64,000 nt of DNA from Xanthomonas arboricola pv. juglandis (GTDB lineage Bacteria; Pseudomonadota; Gammaproteobacteria; Xanthomonadales; Xanthomonadaceae): the NCBI RefSeq assembly GCF_001013475.1, contig NZ_JZEF01000001.1, positions 1,179,458 through 1,243,457 of the forward strand, written 5' to 3'. A program made the translations under genes and the position numbers. Below, one piece after another: positions 8,301 to 14,675 of the stretch (position 1 is the stretch's first letter; each line of letters starts with the position of its first letter). The notes under the pieces are model-generated. The model saw only the letters and a list, made by a program, of their open reading frames with translations. It was not told the DNA's origin and searched no databases.

Positions 8301-9783
8301 GCAGGAGATGCAGCAGGCAATCGACAAGACAACCGAAGAGATCCGCAAGGGCTTCCTGGAGGCAGTCGCGCGCGATCAGGAGTTGGCCCGTCAACTGCAG
8401 ACTCAGGCACAGAATTTGGCGAACCTGCAGGGGCTGGTGGACGCGCCGGAGTGGACAAACAACAAAGCATGGCCCGATGGCGCATTCGTGAAATACCAGG
8501 GTGGGCTGTTGGCGGCGAAGCAGGCGGTGCCAGCAGGAGTTGCGATCAACGACACCCGATATTGGGACTACATCGGTCAGTACGCGACGCTTGCTGAAGC
8601 AATGGGGGCAATCAGCGTATCGACCAGCCAGATCAGCAACCGCGTTCAGCAGATCAATCAGGAACTGGTCGTCCTCGCAAACGACGTGCGCGGTGTCCAA
8701 AGCTCGCTTAGTGGAAAGGCAGACGCCTCTGCAGTGCAGGCGCTGACGACGCGGCTCACACAGGCGGAGAATAGCCTGACGGCGCTGTCGCAACAGATCA
8801 GCACAGTGCAGAGCCAGATCGCGGGCAAGGCGGATGCATCAGCCCTGCAAGCACTACAGACGCAGGTCACCCAAGTCGGGAATGAGGTGACATCGCAAGG
8901 AACTGCGATCACCGCGGTACGGTCTCAGACTGGTTCGGGAGCGAATTTCCTCAACAACGCCGCATTTGAGTCTGACACCAGCGGTTGGAGCGTCTACTAC
9001 AACCAGGACGGTGGGGCGACATCGCTGACGCGCGTTCTTCCGGGTACCTGGGTGCCGGGTGGCTGCTACGCCCTCGAGATTCAACGGTCCCCGAATCCGA
9101 ACCTCTACGGCGACTTCGTCGTCCAGTCGGCAGGAATGTCCGCTGAGCCGGGCAAGCGCTACTGCGCCTCGTCGTATGGCGGGCGCCAGCGCTGTGCTGG
9201 CGAGGTCGGCATTGCCTTCTACAACGCCGACGACCAGATGCTAGAAAGCCAGTTCTCCGAATCTTTCAATGCTGCTGGCGGCAACACGCTGAGTGCATAC
9301 GATCGAAGAGGTGTGTTTCGCACGGCGCCAACTGGGACGGTGCGTGTACGCATGTTGATTCGCATGCGGGCACCCTACGACAACAGCAGCCAGTTCGGCC
9401 CGGTTATGTGGATCGTCAAGCCAGCGATCAACGAGGTTGCGGCGGCGACGACGGTCATCCCACCGTGGGCACCGTCGGCGACAGCGATCGACTTCAAGTA
9501 CGCCAGCGCGACCCAGTCATTGCAGACACGCGTCACCATCGCCGAGAACGGGGTCGCGAGCTACCAGGCTTCCTACACGTGGGCGCTGGACGTGAACGGC
9601 AAAGTCATCGGCATGCGCTCGGTAAACAACGGAGTGATCGGCAAGATCACCTTCTCTGCAGACGTGGTGGAAATCATCGGCGCCACGCCTGGCGGCGGTC
9701 GCAATGAGTTCGTCGGCGGGAAGTTCTACGCCTATGCGCCCAACGGCCGCCGTGTGGTGGCACTCGGGTACGGAGTCACATGA
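5323..9783 (+). CDS. tail tip/host specificity protein, I-J fusion (TipJ family)
   Basis: A 1486-residue central tip protein that recognises the host receptor. Residues 1-130 resemble lambda gpI: a small ubiquitin-like beta domain, then a hydrophobic Gly/Ala stretch (about 87-130) ending in TLGPKVES. The J-type hub follows, with VYSLGAPRNRLRPYEPVGLLFGR near 150-175 and a DETIPLYS segment near 235. Residues 985-1190 are a Gln-rich coiled coil with near-repeats (GKADASAVQAL and GKADASALQAL). Residues 1205-1375 look like a beta jelly roll (GANFLNNAAFESDTSGW), likely the variable receptor-binding part. The C-terminus (FYAYAPNGRRVVALGYG) is a J-type end. It overlaps the peptidase gene by 10 nt. 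Confidence 0.9.
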   Translation: MGLMTTPASNGQLVLTPHPVTLEGQRHIAMDLQPGERLCDFLHRHVIDLDQGDWSVSIGGRVVPRHLWAYVYPKDGQVIEVRGAVGRNALYIVAMAALIYFTGGAGATWAAGLGTTGAAVAYTAAFVAGSILINKTLGPKVESPAGPSTAGTVYSLGAPRNRLRPYEPVGLLFGRMPIAPDFASKPYTFYEGDNQFVGMVLTPGIGVGRVGVFSNANTPLSSYEGVSIYHSGYSQMPDETIPLYSNVDTTDGGELPDTADFVTRTTSADTVRIQINLEYVLGGVGTSGKAYNVSETVQVQYAPAGTGIWTTLATQTFTGDKLDVSKRATVSADVPKGQYDVRVRILGQGNYEGDNTQRNDFQWSTMGSVQADAATYAGLARTGILLKATGQINGQPDELRAEHIAAPIPVWRNGSWVTEETSNPGAHILKYVRGYYDQNGKLIAGMGKSDEEIDIESLQGFMGHCEANGYTYDYWLTEERNHDEVLQAIALVGMGQTSWAGGRLSVVWAADEQPLSGVVNMATMKKGSFAVDYTLANAADGIEYSYFDSTTKKVETLRVPAPGVETMINPARLTGEGIGREEHAAELARYHLGQSLFQYKDISFALDTEYLTFRRLAKVALSHDVTQWGFGGRIVAAERSSLLGTVTLTLDEPVPPPASGNAFIGLRIPGEAVYRTFRVRSFAEATDTIQLVEEWPDDAALPGEGYDDAMVSGGWQDNPAHDTIWIYDFKITPGYVGRVVAIEPESDLKGAGISVVPESPEFWIFVKTGQYIRPENGSSLATRPILSNLAINEDQITTGDVTATDLVATFDISGPFDHAVVYASASDGNGELVEVAQTRTRTARWRIPRAGTYTINVRPFGPEGQMGVGASLIFTTIGADAPPVNYDLFDVEEISGGIRRYTWGFWNDTIQSANLAGAEIRYAQAPEQGAPMPAWDAMTPVGDSGYHTGAFDSPIPSSGKWLFAIRARNTNGTLSVAAKYITKTLGKNLGELQQEMQQAIDKTTEEIRKGFLEAVARDQELARQLQTQAQNLANLQGLVDAPEWTNNKAWPDGAFVKYQGGLLAAKQAVPAGVAINDTRYWDYIGQYATLAEAMGAISVSTSQISNRVQQINQELVVLANDVRGVQSSLSGKADASAVQALTTRLTQAENSLTALSQQISTVQSQIAGKADASALQALQTQVTQVGNEVTSQGTAITAVRSQTGSGANFLNNAAFESDTSGWSVYYNQDGGATSLTRVLPGTWVPGGCYALEIQRSPNPNLYGDFVVQSAGMSAEPGKRYCASSYGGRQRCAGEVGIAFYNADDQMLESQFSESFNAAGGNTLSAYDRRGVFRTAPTGTVRVRMLIRMRAPYDNSSQFGPVMWIVKPAINEVAAATTVIPPWAPSATAIDFKYASATQSLQTRVTIAENGVASYQASYTWALDVNGKVIGMRSVNNGVIGKITFSADVVEIIGATPGGGRNEFVGGKFYAYAPNGRRVVALGYGVT

Positions 9784-10091
9784 CCAATGTCCTGATCATC
9801 AACGACGCCGACACCGGCGTCGTGCTGTTGCAGATCACCGATCAAGCCGACTCGGATCTGCTGACGCAGCACATGGGAGCCATTGCGATCGCCAGCGGTA
9901 GCAATGGCTCCGTGCCGGTACCGGTCACAGGGAGCGCCAACCAGCTGTACTACTGGTTCATCGCAGACACGGGGGCCGGAAATAGCCTGCTTCCTTATTT
10001 CAGTGACGACGGCAACACCATCAGCTGGGTGTCGCCTTCTGCAACGTTGACGGCACGCGCAGGCGGCACCCTGTTTTACGGGAGGTTCTAA
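9780..10091 (+). CDS. small phage tail-tip associated protein, unknown function
   Basis: A 103-residue protein coupled to the tip gene by an ATGA overlap and to the next gene by one shared base. It is Gly/Ser/Thr-rich and predicted beta-rich, with no Cys and no recognisable motif. Genes in this place often encode small fibre or tip accessory proteins. I do not recognise the family; a role in the tail is inferred only from position and coupling. Confidence 0.65.
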   Translation: MTNVLIINDADTGVVLLQITDQADSDLLTQHMGAIAIASGSNGSVPVPVTGSANQLYYWFIADTGAGNSLLPYFSDDGNTISWVSPSATLTARAGGTLFYGRF

Positions 10092-10768
10092 TGGCCTATG
10101 CAATCTTCGAGGCCGGCCCCAACCGCGTTGTCATCTCTGAAACCTGGAAGAACTTGGCGCTGGCGTCGAAGCAGACGATCACGCCCACAGGCAGCGGCGT
10201 GCTGAAGACATGGAGCCTCAACGTCGCCGGCACCAATCCTGCCCTCGCGTTTCTGGGGGAGAGCAACGCCGTGCTCGCTACGCGCACCCAGAGCGGAAAC
10301 AGTTTCACGTTCACCGGCTTCACCACCAGCGGCAGCTTTACCGCCTACGTTTTCGACGAGCCGAACTTCGGACGCCGGGATTACTTGGTGATCACCAATC
10401 CGGATACCGATCAGGTGCATTTCGACGCCACGCTGAAGTACATGAAGGTGCGGGCGCTGCTGCAGGGCAATGCCAACCAAGGGGGATCGATCACGCTGCC
10501 CGAAGGTCGCACCTATGCCGCGCTGGCAGGCTCCACCGGCAACATCATGCTGGCCATCGGCGGCCTGATCGGCGGCGGCCCGCAGTGGCAGGTGCAGGTG
10601 CTTTGGCGCAAGGGCGTGGTCAACATCAACGGCAACGTCGCATCTATCTCTGCTATCGATACCGCGCAGGATCTGCGTACCGGCACCGACCGAAATCCGC
10701 AACCGCCCCCTGGTAATTACGGCCAGGCCTGGGTGCGCGCTCCCATCCTCGACGTTACAGGCTACTGA
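10091..10768 (+). CDS. phage protein downstream of tip gene, unknown function
   Basis: A 225-residue protein beginning MAYAIFEAGPNRVVISETWKN. It is rich in Gly, Thr and Asn with alternating beta-strand patterns, as in fibre or fibre-tip proteins. No enzyme motif is visible. Residues 125-170 form a Gly-rich stretch (GNIMLAIGGLIGGGPQW). Its start overlaps the preceding stop by one base, and one base separates its stop from the next ATG, so it is part of the late tail operon. Function not recognised. Confidence 0.65.
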   Translation: MAYAIFEAGPNRVVISETWKNLALASKQTITPTGSGVLKTWSLNVAGTNPALAFLGESNAVLATRTQSGNSFTFTGFTTSGSFTAYVFDEPNFGRRDYLVITNPDTDQVHFDATLKYMKVRALLQGNANQGGSITLPEGRTYAALAGSTGNIMLAIGGLIGGGPQWQVQVLWRKGVVNINGNVASISAIDTAQDLRTGTDRNPQPPPGNYGQAWVRAPILDVTGY

Positions 10769-10769
10769 C

Positions 10770-11420
10770 ATGCTCATCAGCGAAAACCAAACCTTCGGCA
10801 CGCAGACCAGAATCGTGTCGCCGCGCATCGAGATCCGCTGGAACCCGGCCACCAACGACGGGCCGGTCGAGTTCCACCTCGAGCAGATGACCACCAAGCC
10901 TCACCCCGATGGCTGGACGCAGACGCTGGAGCGATTCTTCCTGCGCGTGCTCACGGTGCAGATCAGCGATCTGATCGGCCGCAGTTACGAGATCACTGCG
11001 CCCTCGAGGACCGAGACTGACTCAGCGACCGGCGCGGTCGTGGAGGTGGCGGGCGAGACTGTCACCGAACCCGGTGTGCATCTGCTGCTGGGCATCAAGG
11101 CAGCAACCCGCGCCGCCTATGATGCGAACGTGGTGACACCGGACCCGGATGCGGACCCGCTCGCGCAGCAGATCACGATCATCTGGAACCCGATCAACGA
11201 CACCGGCACCGTGACGTTCCAGGTCGAGGATCGCGGCGCCGCCCTCGGCGTGCTGGCGGCGCCCATCGCTGACCTGATCGCGCCGACCTACGCCATCCGA
11301 TATCCCGGCGCGGAGGCGACGCAGGAACTGGCCGGCTGGAAACTCCAGGCGCTGATCAAGGCTGCAACGGACAGTGCGATAGCAGCCAGTCTCGTGACAG
11401 TCGAACGGATCGCAGCGTAA
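10770..11420 (+). CDS. phage protein with internal tandem duplication, unknown function
   Basis: A 216-residue protein made of two similar halves. EIRWNPATNDGPVEFHLEQ near residue 22 is echoed by TIIWNPINDTGTVTFQVED near residue 131. VQISDLIGRSYEITAPS is echoed by APIADLIAPTYAIRYPG, and LLLGIKAATRAAYDANVV by LQALIKAATDSAIAASLV. The unit is about 100 residues. It is the last gene of the tail operon. The family is not recognised; a structural tail role is likely from context. Confidence 0.65.
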   Translation: MLISENQTFGTQTRIVSPRIEIRWNPATNDGPVEFHLEQMTTKPHPDGWTQTLERFFLRVLTVQISDLIGRSYEITAPSRTETDSATGAVVEVAGETVTEPGVHLLLGIKAATRAAYDANVVTPDPDADPLAQQITIIWNPINDTGTVTFQVEDRGAALGVLAAPIADLIAPTYAIRYPGAEATQELAGWKLQALIKAATDSAIAASLVTVERIAA

Positions 11421-11461
11421 CGAGCGCGTCGGCGAAAGCCGTACGAGTTCAGCAACGAATC

Positions 11462-11490
11462 TTGTTGATCCTCACTGCCGGCGCGATACT
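11462..11490 (+). promoter_or_regulatory. sigma-70-like promoter upstream of the BLUF gene
   Basis: TTGTTG at 11462-11467 and GATACT at 11485-11490 are separated by 17 bp. They lie in the 155-bp gap between the last tail gene and the BLUF gene and would give a leader of about 80 nt. This suggests that the BLUF gene is expressed from the lysogen independently of the late tail operon. Confidence 0.4.
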
Positions 11491-11575
11491 TGCGTCCCAC
11501 CCGGCCCATGGACATCCCGGTGCGATCTCGTCCGCACCCAACGGATAGATTCCGGCCGGCGCGAGGTAGAACTCT

Positions 11576-12001
11576 TTGAAAAATTTGCCCTTGTATGCTG
11601 TTGCCTATGTGAGCGAGGTCCGCCGACCGATGTCCGTCGCTGAGATCGATCGCCTGTTGGTCTCGGCCAGCGCACGCAATGGGCAACTGGGGGTCACTGG
11701 CGTGCTGTTGCATGATGGCCTGCGCTTCTTCCAGTACATCGAAGGAGCACCGGCAAATGTGCGGGAAATTTACGACCGCATCAAGCTATCGAGTCGGCAC
11801 GACCTGATTGCAGAGGTGTACAACGGCCCGATCACGGAGCGCCATTTCCCTGGTTGGCAAATGGCCTGTCGCAAAGTGGAGATTGGCTCAATCGTTCAAA
11901 TTAGCGCTCAGCGCTGGGACCGGACACGGATCGCTCTAGCGGCTGCGGGCACCAAGCCGGAAGCAATAAGGCAGCTGCTTGCCTTCTGGGATGAGAGTTA
12001 G
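11576..12001 (+). CDS. BLUF-domain blue-light sensor protein, single domain
   Basis: A 141-residue protein that is essentially one BLUF (FAD-binding blue-light sensing) domain. The photoactive residues are present with the spacing of AppA and PixD: Tyr11 in VAYVSE, Asn35 in ARNGQLG, Gln53 in FFQYIEG (24 and 18 residues apart), then Trp94 and Met96 in PGWQMA. RLLVSASARN and GVTGVLL match family blocks. There is no fused EAL or other output domain; the last 35 residues are a short helical tail, so output is probably protein-protein contact. The start is TTG 11576 with GAGG about ten bases upstream; the first ATG would remove Tyr11. It sits between the tail genes and attR, so it is prophage cargo. 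Confidence 0.87.
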   Translation: MKNLPLYAVAYVSEVRRPMSVAEIDRLLVSASARNGQLGVTGVLLHDGLRFFQYIEGAPANVREIYDRIKLSSRHDLIAEVYNGPITERHFPGWQMACRKVEIGSIVQISAQRWDRTRIALAAAGTKPEAIRQLLAFWDES

Positions 12002-12027
12002 GCAGCGCAGGCGACATAGTCAGGCCG

Positions 12028-12474
12028 CTACCTAAGCATCGGAGATGCTTCTACGCGCCGCACGCCGGTGCGGTCCTGAAACTTGATGCTCCAGGGGGTT
12101 ATCAGGTAGCCGGGCCGGCGGTAATAGATGGCCGGGATGTGGTCCTCGCCCGCGTCCTTCGCGATGCCGTTGACCAGCACATAGGGCGCGGAGGTCTTCG
12201 GCACCTCGCACCACTCCTTTCGCCCGTCGGTTTTGAGCGCCAGGGTGTAGGGCCCGGCGCCCTGGATCTGGCCGCACACGATGGTTCGGGAAGTCACCGA
12301 GGCTGCGCGGGCGCGCGGCGCGATGCGGGTGACGAATGCATCCAGCGTCTCGCCGGCGGTGGACGTTTCCTCATACAGCTGGGCGGTGCGGGCGAACTGG
12401 CTGGCTTCGCCGGCAGCGGCGGGGATGGCGACGCTAATAAGCGCCGCGGCGGCGGTGATCAGCAGTGCGTGCAT
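12028..12474 (-). CDS. small secreted protein of unknown function
   Basis: A 148-residue protein starting MHALLITAAAALISVAIPAAAGEA, a clear signal peptide with cleavage expected near residue 21. The mature part has two Cys (Cys67 in IVCGQI, Cys89 in EWCEVP) that could form a periplasmic disulfide, and a Tyr/Pro-rich end (AIYYRRPGYLITPWSIKF). The frame is open 84 nt further upstream, but the ATG at 12474 fits the signal peptide. It converges with the BLUF gene, 26 bp apart. I do not recognise the family; it may be a lysogenic conversion factor. Confidence 0.6.
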   Translation of the reverse strand: MHALLITAAAALISVAIPAAAGEASQFARTAQLYEETSTAGETLDAFVTRIAPRARAASVTSRTIVCGQIQGAGPYTLALKTDGRKEWCEVPKTSAPYVLVNGIAKDAGEDHIPAIYYRRPGYLITPWSIKFQDRTGVRRVEASPMLR

Positions 12475-12601
12475 TACGTTCTCCGAATGTGCTGCGCCGG
12501 TCACTGCCGGCGGCGCGAGGTCATCTCGGCGCAAGGCCAAGATGCATGGCCAGCACAAGCAAAAAAACGTTCATTTGAGCTATGCCTGCACGCCGCGCGC
12601 G

Positions 12602-12617
12602 GTCGGAAAAATCCGAC
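12602..12617. repeat. inverted repeat GTCGGA-N4-TCCGAC
   Basis: Perfect 6-bp arms around AAAA, upstream of the secreted-protein gene. It could be an operator or part of a weak terminator for the minus-strand gene at 12737-12940. Confidence 0.3.
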
Positions 12618-12636
12618 GCGGCTGTGGGGACCATGC

Positions 12637-12658
12637 CGATATGGTGAATCCCATATCG
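12637..12658. promoter_or_regulatory. operator-like dyad CGATATGG-N6-CCATATCG
   Basis: Perfect 8-bp arms with a 6-bp spacer, a 22-bp dyad of the size bound by a dimeric HTH repressor. It lies in the 262-bp gap between two minus-strand cargo genes, about 165 bp upstream of the secreted-protein start. The binding protein is unknown. Confidence 0.35.
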
Positions 12659-12736
12659 CTGCCAATCTTCAGTTGCCGGACCCGGGACCGCTGGTCGCTC
12701 AACCCGGGAGCGCCTGAGCAGCGCCAAGCCGGCACT

Positions 12737-12940
12737 CTAGACGTAGCCTTGAAGGTCGTCGTGTGTGAGCACGCCCAGACGATGCCCCCAGGACGCGACC
12801 AGCTCGACAATCACCGTTGCCTCGGCGGGGAACGCATACAGCAGCTCCGCTTCGAACTGGTTGAGCACTTCCAGCGGCTCGGAAGCGCACGCCAGCCGCT
12901 GCTGCAGCTGTTCGAAGAGGCTGGGGGTGGTGGTGTCCAT
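12737..12940 (-). CDS. small prophage protein, unknown function
   Basis: A 67-residue acidic helical protein (MDTTTPSLFEQLQQRLACAS start). No known domain is visible. It is divergent from the gene at 13000 with only 59 bp between the two ATGs. No Shine-Dalgarno sequence precedes its ATG; a -10-like TAGACT ends six bases before it, which suggests a leaderless message. It probably acts with its divergent partner. Confidence 0.55.
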   Translation of the reverse strand: MDTTTPSLFEQLQQRLACASEPLEVLNQFEAELLYAFPAEATVIVELVASWGHRLGVLTHDDLQGYV

Positions 12941-12943
12941 GCG

Positions 12944-12996
12944 CGCAGTCTACGGCCACCTGTCTCACGCCCTGAGACGGCCGTGCCGATACTGCG
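12944..12996. promoter_or_regulatory. dyad-symmetric divergent promoter/operator region
   Basis: Two nested inverted repeats share one centre at 12970: GTCTCA-N5-TGAGAC (12962-12978) and CGCAGT/ACTGCG (12944-12949 and 12991-12996). On each side a -10-like hexamer (TAGACT leftward at 12952-12947, GATACT rightward at 12988-12993) is followed by GCGCGC or GCGGGC and then ATG. Transcription would start at or next to both start codons. The inner dyad lies where both -35 boxes would be, so one dimeric regulator could control both genes. Confidence 0.5.
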
Positions 12997-12999
12997 GGC

Positions 13000-13224
13000 A
13001 TGGACAGAGCCCAACTCCGGACCCATCTCGAAAATCTCGATGCCGCGGTGCCGGCGCTGTTGAAGAGCAGCCCCGACCGCTGTCACTTCTGGCAGGCCTT
13101 CGCCGGCATGGCGGACGTCATTGAGGACGGCGCCATCACGGGCGAGGATGCCCAATTCGTCTCCCGGCGGCTCGATGAGATCTTGGCCTGGCATGGCCTC
13201 CAAGATCCCGACCGCGACTATTGA
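13000..13224 (+). CDS. small prophage protein, unknown function
   Basis: A 74-residue, probably all-helical protein (MDRAQLRTHLENLDAAVPAL start, DRCHFWQAFAGMADVIEDGA in the middle). There is no recognised domain. It is divergent from the 67-residue gene and lies 9 bp upstream of the SRAP gene, so it is probably cotranscribed with it. It has no Shine-Dalgarno sequence; GATACT ends six bases before the ATG, suggesting leaderless translation. Confidence 0.6.
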   Translation: MDRAQLRTHLENLDAAVPALLKSSPDRCHFWQAFAGMADVIEDGAITGEDAQFVSRRLDEILAWHGLQDPDRDY

Positions 13225-13233
13225 GAGGCGGCC

Positions 13234-14160
13234 ATGTGTTACTCCGCGCTGATACGAGCCGAGTTCAAAGAGTTCCAGCGGGCGTTCGGCGCCGTGATGG
13301 ACATCGACACCTACGTGAAAACCTTCTGGTGGGGCGAGGGCGCCCAGGCGCGGCGGATCAAGGCGCCCCGTGCGATGGTGCGCGAGCTGCTGGAGATCGG
13401 CCCGCCCGAGCTGCAAGAGAACCTTCGCGCAGCGGATGCGGCAGAGGCTGACACGCTCACCCGTGAGATCTTCGACCAGAAGCGCCGTGTCGGCGATGCC
13501 GAGCGGGCGCTTCAGCTCAAGGAAACGAAGAAGGCGCGCGAGGACGTGCGCATCGGCACGAACAAGATCCAGCAGGCCCAGCGGCGCCTCGACACGCTCA
13601 AGGGCACGCGCGGCCAGGACGACAGCCGGATATTCCCAGGCGTCTATTGCCCTGTGCTGGTTGTCGAGAACGGCCAGCGTTTCGTCAAGCCGATGCGATA
13701 CCAGTGCCGCCCGGCCGGCGCGCCGGCGGTGTACGACCGGAAATTCCCCGGTACCTACAACGCCCGCCGCGACAACCTGGAAGGGTTCTGGCGCCGGCAG
13801 TTCGGCTACAGCCATGGGCTCATGGTGGCCGACCGGTTCTACGAGAACGTCGAAGGCCCAGACGGGCAGAACCAGCGCATCGAGTTCGTGCCGCGCACCG
13901 GCGAGCCGATGCTGGTGGCGTGCCTCTGGTCGCACTGGCGCGATCCCGCAGGCGTCGAACCCGACCTGTTGTCGTTCGCCGCGATCACCGACGAGCCGGA
14001 GCCCGAGGTCGCCGCCGCCGGCCATGACCGGACGATCATCAACATTAAGCCCGAGCACGTCGACGCCTGGCTCAATCCGGATCCGAGCAACCTGGGTGCT
14101 CTGTACGCCATCTTCGACGACAAGCGGCACCCGTTCTACGAGCACCGGCTAGCAGCATGA
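13234..14160 (+). CDS. SRAP (HMCES/YedK-type) abasic-site protein with coiled-coil insert
   Basis: A 308-residue SOS-response-associated peptidase family protein. Cys2 (MCYSALI) is the residue that crosslinks to abasic sites in single-stranded DNA after Met removal. The other core residues fit: Asn176 in YNARRD, Glu204 in RFYENVE and His264 in GHDRTI; in YedK these are Asn75, Glu105 and His160. Between Cys2 and Asn176 there are about 100 extra residues, including a Lys/Arg/Glu-rich predicted coiled coil (about 60-125). The family shields abasic sites; phages may use it to survive host damage. ATG 13234 is preceded by GAGGCGGCC. It follows the 74-residue gene by 9 bp. Confidence 0.85.
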   Translation: MCYSALIRAEFKEFQRAFGAVMDIDTYVKTFWWGEGAQARRIKAPRAMVRELLEIGPPELQENLRAADAAEADTLTREIFDQKRRVGDAERALQLKETKKAREDVRIGTNKIQQAQRRLDTLKGTRGQDDSRIFPGVYCPVLVVENGQRFVKPMRYQCRPAGAPAVYDRKFPGTYNARRDNLEGFWRRQFGYSHGLMVADRFYENVEGPDGQNQRIEFVPRTGEPMLVACLWSHWRDPAGVEPDLLSFAAITDEPEPEVAAAGHDRTIINIKPEHVDAWLNPDPSNLGALYAIFDDKRHPFYEHRLAA

Positions 14161-14191
14161 CCAGCAGCAGCCACAACCAGGATAGATAGCC

Positions 14192-14524
14192 ATGCCATCA
14201 CGATCTGCACATCGCGCCGCGCTTCAGCGATCTAAGGAACCGGGCGTCATTGCTCCCGAAGGTGTGACGCTACCGCCTCTCCCTCCCAACATGAACTGGC
14301 ACAACCCCGTCGTCGGCGGGGACGTTGATCGAGGCGAATGGTGCCTTTTGCGTGTCGGTGCAGGAGGGGCAGATGTCCTGGCAAGGGTTCGGCGTAATGG
14401 GGAAACTGAGGCAGTTGTGTCGCTGACGATCGCCGGAAGCCCAGTAATACCGCCGCCTGTGACGCTGCCAATCGCTCAGGCTTTCGAAGTGGCGGCCGAG
14501 TTCGCGCGGACCTTCCCCAGGTGA
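14192..14524 (+). CDS. small prophage protein, unknown function
   Basis: A 110-residue protein with a basic N-terminus, a Pro-rich segment (GVTLPPLPPNMNWHNPVVGG, about 23-42) and a C-terminal helix. The ATG at 14192 follows AGGATAGATAGCC, a usable ribosome binding site. It is 31 bp after the SRAP gene in the same direction and is the last gene before the attachment site. No family recognised. Confidence 0.5.
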   Translation: MPSRSAHRAALQRSKEPGVIAPEGVTLPPLPPNMNWHNPVVGGDVDRGEWCLLRVGAGGADVLARVRRNGETEAVVSLTIAGSPVIPPPVTLPIAQAFEVAAEFARTFPR

Positions 14525-14564
14525 TAGGGCGCCGCTCCATGATCCCCTCGACCGGCTAGAAATC

Positions 14565-14635
14565 GTTCCGCAACTACGGCGCCCCCCTTGTCGCGTAAGG
14601 CATGCAGAGCACTGAATTGCTGGTCATTGCGGAAC
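14565..14635. repeat. long-spaced inverted repeat near prophage end
   Basis: GTTCCGCAA (14565-14573) and TTGCGGAAC (14627-14635) are perfect 9-bp inverted arms 53 bp apart, just inside the attachment site. They could be integrase or excisionase arm sites; this is inference from position. Confidence 0.3.
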
Positions 14636-14675
14636 GCAAAATCGGCCAAAGTGCTTGTCGTGTCTACTTCTCGGG

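Noticed and set aside
11576..12001. The BLUF gene as an acylphosphatase-like or unrelated small protein
   Set aside because: All five photoactive residues occur with exact BLUF spacing, so the alternative is much less likely.
12811..14145. 444-codon minus-strand frame over the SRAP gene
   Set aside because: The plus-strand SRAP protein has the full catalytic set; the antisense product resembles no family.
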